The notes beneath the pieces are model-generated. The model had not been told where the DNA came from, made no database searches, and worked only from the letters and a program-made list of their open reading frames with translations. Positions 37,665 to 43,851 of a stretch of DNA of 43,851 bases are shown here, one piece after another. Position 1 is the stretch's first letter. The number at the start of each line of letters is the position of its first letter. Source of the DNA: an uncultured Synechococcus sp. (GTDB lineage: Bacteria; Cyanobacteriota; Cyanobacteriia; PCC-6307; Cyanobiaceae); assembly GCA_913052185.1 (NCBI GenBank), contig CAJXFG010000003.1, forward strand, positions 1 to 43,851, written 5' to 3'. The translations under genes and the position numbers were made by a program.

Positions 37665-39281
37665 TCAGCCGCGGCCGAGGCTGCGCCCCATGCCCTGGGC
37701 GATGCCACGCCCGATCAAACCGATCGCACGGCCGACCACCTGGGTCAGCAGCACCACCATCAGATCACCGAGACGTTTCACCAGGGCCTGAACCTGTGGT
37801 GCGATGGCGTCGCGAGCCTCAACGATCAGTGCAACCTGCTGTTGCCACCAGCGCAGACGCCTGAGCTCTTCATCGCGCGGTTCGGTCAGAAGCAGTGGTT
37901 CGATCCGTCCTGTTTTAAGGCTGAACAACAGTCGGCGACTTTCATAAAGACGGATGGGTCGTTCAATCCAGTCCTGCCACCGTGACTGGCTGTTGAGCTG
38001 ATTGCGCAGGCGTTCCAGCTCGCGTGTTGAGATCAGATCCTGCTGCAGAAGGTATCGGCGCAATTCGGGCCATTCGCCGCAGATGCCGAGCAGTTCTGAT
38101 CCAATCAACTCGGCAGTGCGTACAAGCCAGTTGCTGATCAGGGTCTCAAGCTGCAGCAATGCCCGGGGATCGTCTGATGGCAGAAGCTGCCCGTCGACCA
38201 AAACCGGCTGATCCAGCACCAGCGAAGCCAGCATGGTCTGTGGGTCAGGCAGCTCGTCGTCTGACTGACGCAGATCCGAGCGATGCACGAGTTGGTCGGC
38301 AACGGCCACGAGACTTTCGCCCTGGGGAAGTCGCACGTAGTTGCCTGCAACGCTCCGCAAAGCCTGTTGCCTCACTTCTGTCTGCAATGACTGCCAGCGG
38401 GCGCTCAGTGCTTTCTGGTCACGCGTGCTGACAAGCTGGTCTCCGCGCAGACGCTGCAGCACCTCATGCAGTTGCTGCAGCAGAGCCAGCAACAGGTCGC
38501 GGCGACGTTCCGGATGCAGGCCCTCGATGGCCAGCAACTGTCCTGTGCCATTGCCAAGGCCGCTGCTGACAGCACCTTCAAGACGTTCCTGGATGGCCTT
38601 CCAGACAGCCGTCGGTTGTCGGTCGTTCAGGGTCAGTTGCAGTGTGTTGTTCTGATCACGCAGCGGAACTGCCTCTGCCAGGCCTGTGTGCAGAGGTCCC
38701 CAGAGCCAGAGCAGCAGGTTTCTTGCACTGCGCAGTTCACGGCAACGACCCTCCAGCATCAGACGCATCACTAGATGCTCCGGAGGTGGATCCAGCAGCG
38801 CTTCGATCACCTGAAGATCGCGACCGATCTGCTGCAGACCACTGACCAGAAGCCATTGCCCCATGCTCAGCGGCTGGTCATTGCTGGATGCATGGGCTGT
38901 CCGGGGTTTGAAGTTCAGCACCCGGCCTCCATTCAGGAGGGTCTGCACAGCTGATCTCAGTGCTTCGAGATCAGCGTCCTGCAGGACGCCGTCGCAGTTC
39001 AACGCCAGCAGGTCCTGAGGATCACCTCTGAAGTCAGCGGGCAACAGCAGCAAGATTGGTGCCGGAGTCCAGCGCTGTTGAAGCTGAAGAATCTCTCTCT
39101 GAAGAATCAGTGGCTGCGGTTCCGTCGGCAGTGACCAGATCACCAGTGAAGGGTGCCCTTGAAGCTGATCGGCAGAGAGCCTCACCTGCAGGGGGCGCTC
39201 GTCTGTGGGAATTTCCGCCGCGAGGCTTTCACCGAGCAGATCGGGAGCGAAAAGCAGAATCTCCCGGTCCTGGTCGATCAC
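37665..39281 (-). CDS. DUF3685-like protein
   Basis: Response-regulator-like N-terminus (ILLFAPDLLGESLA...LNCDGVLQDADLEALRSAVQTLLNGGRVL) and long helical C-terminus typical of cyanobacterial DUF3685. Confidence 0.75.
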   Translation of the reverse strand: MIDQDREILLFAPDLLGESLAAEIPTDERPLQVRLSADQLQGHPSLVIWSLPTEPQPLILQREILQLQQRWTPAPILLLLPADFRGDPQDLLALNCDGVLQDADLEALRSAVQTLLNGGRVLNFKPRTAHASSNDQPLSMGQWLLVSGLQQIGRDLQVIEALLDPPPEHLVMRLMLEGRCRELRSARNLLLWLWGPLHTGLAEAVPLRDQNNTLQLTLNDRQPTAVWKAIQERLEGAVSSGLGNGTGQLLAIEGLHPERRRDLLLALLQQLHEVLQRLRGDQLVSTRDQKALSARWQSLQTEVRQQALRSVAGNYVRLPQGESLVAVADQLVHRSDLRQSDDELPDPQTMLASLVLDQPVLVDGQLLPSDDPRALLQLETLISNWLVRTAELIGSELLGICGEWPELRRYLLQQDLISTRELERLRNQLNSQSRWQDWIERPIRLYESRRLLFSLKTGRIEPLLLTEPRDEELRRLRWWQQQVALIVEARDAIAPQVQALVKRLGDLMVVLLTQVVGRAIGLIGRGIAQGMGRSLGRG

Positions 39282-39308
39282 GGTGCCCTGAAACTGTGCT
39301 GATAAGCG

Positions 39309-39794
39309 TCAAGGTAACGGCCCTGGCGAGGATGCTCCAGTGGCAATTTTGGGACGGCCGTTCAGCTGCAGGGTGTAGGACTCGATGTTGAAACCGGTTC
39401 GACGTTCGATCTCCCTGAGCAGATCGTCGGGAAGAGTGACATCCAGGTCTTCGATCGCACCTGTCTCCAGGCAGGTGAGATGACTGTGAGGATCGTTTCG
39501 ATAGCCATAGAGCCGGCCACTGGCTCGGTCGAGGCATTCGATCACGCCCGCACTCTGCAGTGCTTCAAGGTTCTGATACACCGAGGTATGGCCGATTTGC
39601 CGGCCTTGACGGTTGAGTTTCTCGAAGATGTCTCGCGCACTGAGGTGACTGGCTTCGCTCCATAACAGGTCAAGCACCATGCGTCGTTGTCGGCTCAGTC
39701 GCATCCCCAGATCTCGGCAACGATCGAATGCATCCTGAAGGGTGCGCTGGTTGCTGGATCCCTTTGACAGATAGGACTCGACTAGCGACTCCAC
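39309..39794 (-). CDS. Fur-family transcriptional regulator
   Basis: GMRLSRQRRMVLDLLWSEASHLSARDIFEKLNRQGRQIGHTSVYQNLEALQSAGVIE; DPHSHLTC. CxxC motifs absent. Confidence 0.92.
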   Translation of the reverse strand: MESLVESYLSKGSSNQRTLQDAFDRCRDLGMRLSRQRRMVLDLLWSEASHLSARDIFEKLNRQGRQIGHTSVYQNLEALQSAGVIECLDRASGRLYGYRNDPHSHLTCLETGAIEDLDVTLPDDLLREIERRTGFNIESYTLQLNGRPKIATGASSPGPLP

Positions 39795-39854
39795 GGCAGT
39801 CGTCGTAATGGTTTCAGACTAAACCCGTCAAACGACCACGTCCTGTGAGGGGTG

Positions 39855-40625
39855 TCAGGCCAGATCTTTCAACAGTCCGTTCGGAGGGTCCTGCAGTCGA
39901 CCATCCCCAAGTCCTTGAAGGGCTTCCCTGAGATCGACGCGGCCGTCGTAAAGAGCGCGACCAACGATCACGCCTTCAACACCGAGCGGTTCGAGGGCCA
40001 GCAGGGCCAGCAGATCAGCCATGCAGCCCACGCCACCGGAGGCGATCACAGGAACACTGCTGGCAGCGGCCATCTGCCTCAGAGCGTCGAGGTTGGGGCC
40101 CGCAAGGGTTCCATCCGTGCTGATGTCGGTGCTGATGATTGCCGCAATCGCTGATTCACTGAATCGCGCGGCCAGTTCCGTGGCTTCGGTGTCGCTGTTT
40201 TCAAGCCATCCCCGCGTAGCGACTTTGCCGTGCCTGGCATCGATCCCCACGATGATCCTGCCGGGATGGCGGTTCGCCAGCTCCACGACAAGCTGCGGTT
40301 GCTCCAGCGCGACCGTTCCGAGGATCACACGCTCAAGCCCGCAATTCAGCAATTCCTCAGCCCGTTCCGCCGAGCGCACACCTCCGCCGAGCTGAACGGG
40401 GATTGACAGTGCTTCTGTAATCGCGCGAACCGCTTCATCGTTGATCGGCTGACCGCTGCGTGCACCGTCGAGATCCACCAGGTGCAGACGGCTGGCACCC
40501 TGGTCCTGCCAGCTCCTGGCCTGGGCCACAGGGTCATCGCTGAAGCGGGTGACCTGGTCGTAATCGCCTTGATGCAAGCGGACGCAGGCCCCACCCAGCA
40601 GGTCGATGGCTGGAATGATCTGCAT
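39855..40625 (-). CDS. hisA: Phosphoribosylformimino-5-aminoimidazole carboxamide ribotide isomerase
   Basis: [33 protein letters not shown]...[12 protein letters not shown]...VQLGGGVRS...[11 protein letters not shown] at 40625 preferred. Confidence 0.97.
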   Translation of the reverse strand: MQIIPAIDLLGGACVRLHQGDYDQVTRFSDDPVAQARSWQDQGASRLHLVDLDGARSGQPINDEAVRAITEALSIPVQLGGGVRSAERAEELLNCGLERVILGTVALEQPQLVVELANRHPGRIIVGIDARHGKVATRGWLENSDTEATELAARFSESAIAAIISTDISTDGTLAGPNLDALRQMAAASSVPVIASGGVGCMADLLALLALEPLGVEGVIVGRALYDGRVDLREALQGLGDGRLQDPPNGLLKDLA

Positions 40626-40704
40626 GGCCGTCGCAGTGGAGTGACCCCCATCCTGCACGGATGGGTTCAGCACGCTTCAATACCTGCTGGTCTGCCTGGG
40701 TGCT

Positions 40705-41625
40705 GTGCAAATCCTGTTGATGGGGGGAACCCGTTTCGTTGGAAAGCCCCTGGTCAGTCGTCTGCTTCAGCAGGGTCACAGCCTCACCCTCTTCACGCGC
40801 GGTCGTCAGCCCGTTCCCGAAGGAGTGGAGGCTGTGAATGGCGATCGTGGTGATGACCAGGCACTCGATCAGCTCAAGGGCCGCGGCTTTGATGTGATCG
40901 TCGACAGTTCCGGTCGCACCCTCAACGACAGTCAGCGTGTTGTGGAGCGCACCGGCGCACCCTCCCATCGTTTTCTCTATGTGAGTTCCGCGGGTGTCTA
41001 CGCAGGCAGCCCCATCTGGCCTCTTGATGAGGACAGCCCGCTTGATCCGGCCAGTCGTCATGCCGGCAAGGCCGAAACTGAGCAATGGCTGATGCGTGAA
41101 GGCATTGCCTTCACGAGTTTCAGGCCCACCTACATCGTCGGGCCAGGGAACTACAACCCTGTGGAGCGATGGTTCTTCGATCGCATCGTCAATGATCGAC
41201 CTGTGCCATTGCCGGGAGACGGCTCAACCATCACCCAGATCGGCCATGTTGAGGATCTGGCCGAAGCGATGGCCCGCAGCCTTGAGGTGGATGCCTCCTG
41301 CAATCGGATCTACAACTGCTCCGCCAAGAAAGGGATCACATTCAGAGGTCTGATTGAAGCTGCGGCGCTGGCCTGCGGTCGTGAGCCCGACACCCTTGAT
41401 CTGCGCAGTTTCGACCCGGCTGGGCTCGATCCCAAGGCTCGCAAAGCCTTTCCCCTGAGGCTCAGTCATTTCCTCACGGATATCAGCCGGGTCGAGCGCG
41501 AACTCGCCTGGACCCCGAAGTTTGATGCCCATGCCTGCATGGCTGACAGCTTCCGGCGTGATTACGCTTTGGCGCCAACCGCTTCCCCGGATTTCAGTGC
41601 CGATGAGGTGTTGATCGGGGGCTGA
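40705..41625 (+). CDS. NAD-dependent epimerase/dehydratase (CSP41-like)
   Basis: GTG start; ILLMGGTRFVGKPLVSRLLQQGHSLTLFTRGRQPVPEGV...VYAGSPIWPLDEDSPLDPASRHAGKAETEQWL...RPTYIVGPGNYNPVERWFFDRI. Confidence 0.9.
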   Translation: MQILLMGGTRFVGKPLVSRLLQQGHSLTLFTRGRQPVPEGVEAVNGDRGDDQALDQLKGRGFDVIVDSSGRTLNDSQRVVERTGAPSHRFLYVSSAGVYAGSPIWPLDEDSPLDPASRHAGKAETEQWLMREGIAFTSFRPTYIVGPGNYNPVERWFFDRIVNDRPVPLPGDGSTITQIGHVEDLAEAMARSLEVDASCNRIYNCSAKKGITFRGLIEAAALACGREPDTLDLRSFDPAGLDPKARKAFPLRLSHFLTDISRVERELAWTPKFDAHACMADSFRRDYALAPTASPDFSADEVLIGG

Positions 41626-42139
41626 GGTAGGCGAACGCCGACCACAGGGCAAGCACCAGTCCAGGCCAGAACAACCACCAGCCCAGTGTGTGCAGGCTCC
41701 TCGTCAACGGCACCGGGGTCCAGTTCGTTGGCCAGAGCATCAGAAAGAGGCTGAGAAACTGAAGGGTGGTTTTCCATTTCCCCAGCCATGAGGCGGGAGC
41801 TCCGCTGGAGCTGCCGGCTCGCCATCCGGAGATCAGCAGCTCTCGAGCCAGCAGCAGCCACACGGCCCACAGGGGGAGCCGTTGCTCCGCTGCCAACCAG
41901 ATCAGGGGAGCACTGATCAATAATTTGTCGGCCAGCGGATCAAGCCTGGCGCCCCAGCTGCTGCCACCATCAGCCTTGCGGGCCATCCATCCATCCGCCC
42001 AGTCGCTCAAGGCTCCGAGCAAAAGCAGCAGCCATGCCCAGCCCAGCTGTTCTGAAGTCAGCAGCAGAAGAACGGGCACGCCGAGAACGGCTCGCAGGAG
42101 CGTGAGTCGGTCGGCCCACAAGCGCCAGGGAGAGACCAA
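41594..42139 (-). CDS. pgsA: CDP-diacylglycerol--glycerol-3-phosphate 3-phosphatidyltransferase
   Basis: LGALSDWADGWMARKADGGSSWGARLDPLADKLL matches the CDP-alcohol phosphatidyltransferase signature DG(x2)AR(x8)G(x3)D(x3)D. Confidence 0.93.
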   Translation of the reverse strand: MVSPWRLWADRLTLLRAVLGVPVLLLLTSEQLGWAWLLLLLGALSDWADGWMARKADGGSSWGARLDPLADKLLISAPLIWLAAEQRLPLWAVWLLLARELLISGWRAGSSSGAPASWLGKWKTTLQFLSLFLMLWPTNWTPVPLTRSLHTLGWWLFWPGLVLALWSAFAYLSPRSTPHRH

Positions 42140-42170
42140 GGCTCAGAATGCGTGAAGTTGATCAGGTCCC

Positions 42171-42641
42171 ATGGTGCTCCAGCAGACGGTTGGGGAGGTG
42201 ATGTCCGCTCCGGTGCTGACGGTCACGGCAGAGACCCCTCTTCAGGATGCCGTCAGCCTGCTGAACGATCACCACGTGAGTGGGCTTCCTGTTGTTGATG
42301 GTCAGGGCGTTCTGGTGGGGGAACTCACTGAACAGGATCTGATGGTCCGCGAAAGCGGTGTGGATGTGGGGCCGTACGTGATGCTTCTCGACAGCGTGAT
42401 CTACCTGCGCAATCCGTTGAACTGGGATCGACAGGTGCATCAGGTGCTCGGCAACAGTGTCGGAGATCTGATGCACCGTGACAGCCACAGCTGTGAAGGC
42501 AGCCTTCCGCTGCCGAAAGCCGCTTCGATGCTGCATGACAAGGGAACACAACGTCTGATCGTTGTTGACGCGCAGCGCCGTCCGGTCGGCGTCCTCACCC
42601 GGGGTGATGTGGTGAGGGCGCTGGCATCAGCTCAGACCTAA
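42171..42641 (+). CDS. Tandem CBS-domain protein
   Basis: TVGEVMSAPVLTVTAETPLQDAVSLLNDHHVSGLPVVDGQGVLVGELTEQDLM ... LMHRDSHSCEGSLPLPKAASMLHDKGTQRLIVVDAQRRPVGVLTRGDVVRAL. Confidence 0.95.
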   Translation: MVLQQTVGEVMSAPVLTVTAETPLQDAVSLLNDHHVSGLPVVDGQGVLVGELTEQDLMVRESGVDVGPYVMLLDSVIYLRNPLNWDRQVHQVLGNSVGDLMHRDSHSCEGSLPLPKAASMLHDKGTQRLIVVDAQRRPVGVLTRGDVVRALASAQT

Positions 42642-43840
42642 CGCCGGGCAACCGGTTGAATCCGGATCGCGATCGGATTGATCAGACGGAAGTCCACCAT
42701 GTCGCCGACGCTCAATCCAGCGAAGACCTCGCTCTCCAGTTCAGGGCGGATGTCGAGCTTGTGAATCTTGCCCAGTGGACCGCGCAGCGTGATCTTGTGG
42801 TCGGTCCGTGACAGACGCACAACTTCTGCGGTTCCCGTGGCCATGGCGATACGGGCACCCGCCGGCACCGGACCGAAATCACGACCCAGCCGGCGGTCTT
42901 CTCGTTGAAGCATGAGCTCTGTCTGCCGGGAGCTGCGCAGATCAACCACCAGCCCCTGCAGCATTTCAATGTTCACCCGATCACCTGCTTTGAGACCCGC
43001 TTCCGTGGGGTCAACCGCAGACGTGAGCAGCATGCTGTGCCCCCGTGATCCCTTGACCTTGAGCAGCTTCTGTCCGGGGACCAGCCGTTCGATGGTGGCG
43101 GTCAGCTGAGCAAGCTCAAAGGCTTCAAGCAGCTCGCTTTTCAGGCTGACCTCCTGATCTGCGAGGGGGCTGATCAGCAAGGGTTCTCCCTCGCTGCGGT
43201 AGCCAGCGAGGGCCTGCCCCGTGGTGGATCGGGGCAATTTGCGCACATTCACAGCCAGTGGCTGGATCAATCGGAAATTCACGGTGTCGCCGACCTTGAT
43301 GCGATCAAAGGGGTTGGCTCCATCGGTGATCACCACATCAAGGTTGTTGATGCCACCGAGAGGCCCCAGAAGATCAATGCTGTTGTCCTGCCGATCGATG
43401 CTGACCACCTGAGCTGTGCCGGAGGCCAGGGCCACGCGCATGCCCTTTTTGAGCTTTCCCATGTCCTGGGGAAGAATGATGTCTTCGCGGTTGAAACTCA
43501 GGTCTTTGGTTGTGCTGGGTTCCAGCTCAACAACCAGGCCGTCGAGGATGGAGAGTGCGACTTCATCACCTTGCTCAAGGTCAAGGGGTTCGAGATCGAT
43601 CCCCACCGTGAGGATTTCCCTGTGCCCATGGGGATCGATCACCTCGATCACTTTCTCAGCGGGGAGTGCCGTGGTCACCGTGGCTCGCATCTCCGTGATC
43701 TCAAAGGCGGCCAGTTGTTCCGGGGAGAAGCCTGCGTTTGCTCTCTGAGGAACCCCGAACGAAACACCAAGAAGTGCGGCCGCAATCCACCTGGCAGGGA
43801 GCTTTTTCAGCGCGGAACCAAACGCCTGGAATTGAGTCAC
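42638..43840 (-). CDS. Secreted repeat protein with duplicated beta-rich modules (start may lie at or beyond the window edge)
   Basis: Signal peptide (WIAAALLGVSFGVPQRANA); two ~155-aa units, each ending L(N/D)(L/I)...(I/L)(K/S)VGD(T/M)V(N/D)FRLI(Q/N)P(L/I)A(V/I)(N/R)(V/I). GTG at 43840, frame open to window edge. Confidence 0.7.
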   Translation of the reverse strand: MTQFQAFGSALKKLPARWIAAALLGVSFGVPQRANAGFSPEQLAAFEITEMRATVTTALPAEKVIEVIDPHGHREILTVGIDLEPLDLEQGDEVALSILDGLVVELEPSTTKDLSFNREDIILPQDMGKLKKGMRVALASGTAQVVSIDRQDNSIDLLGPLGGINNLDVVITDGANPFDRIKVGDTVNFRLIQPLAVNVRKLPRSTTGQALAGYRSEGEPLLISPLADQEVSLKSELLEAFELAQLTATIERLVPGQKLLKVKGSRGHSMLLTSAVDPTEAGLKAGDRVNIEMLQGLVVDLRSSRQTELMLQREDRRLGRDFGPVPAGARIAMATGTAEVVRLSRTDHKITLRGPLGKIHKLDIRPELESEVFAGLSVGDMVDFRLINPIAIRIQPVARR

Positions 43841-43851
43841 AGGTCTCAGCA

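Noticed and set aside
40410-41085. ORFs at 40482-40853 (+) and 40534-41085 (-) overlapping hisA and the epimerase
   Set aside because: Overlap conserved genes on the other strand or in another frame; low-complexity translations without a recognisable family.

Overview
This 43.9 kb window looks like a chromosomal segment of a marine picocyanobacterium (Synechococcus-like). It is almost entirely single-copy core genes, with no rRNA, confident tRNA, CRISPR array, transposase, integrase or phage genes seen. Central carbon metabolism is unusually dense: rpe, glpX (F/SBPase), glgC, gnd, pgl, class II fba, class I fda, accD and prk. Other recognisable genes are hemA, ilvD, upp, purS/purQ, leuB, lpxD, proB, ruvX, hisA, pgsA, pilD, a ferritin, a Fur-family regulator and a 5'-truncated SLH/OprB-type porin. 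I found no large novel multi-gene defence or mobile system. The observations most worth follow-up are: (1) a periplasmic protein at the 3' edge built from an internal 2x2 repeat; (2) a pentapeptide-lumenal / CobW-metallochaperone / MliC-like gene trio joined by TGATG stop-start overlaps; (3) a possible three-way-junction RNA structure just upstream of gnd; (4) a terminator-type hairpin directly in front of the class II fba start codon, between the two aldolase genes; (5) a 1.1 kb small-ORF region between lpxD and proB with a 27-aa membrane peptide followed by in-frame coding-like sequence after its stop; (6) a composition break inside the porin gene. All product names come from reading the translated sequences and from general knowledge of the families; no database search was run.
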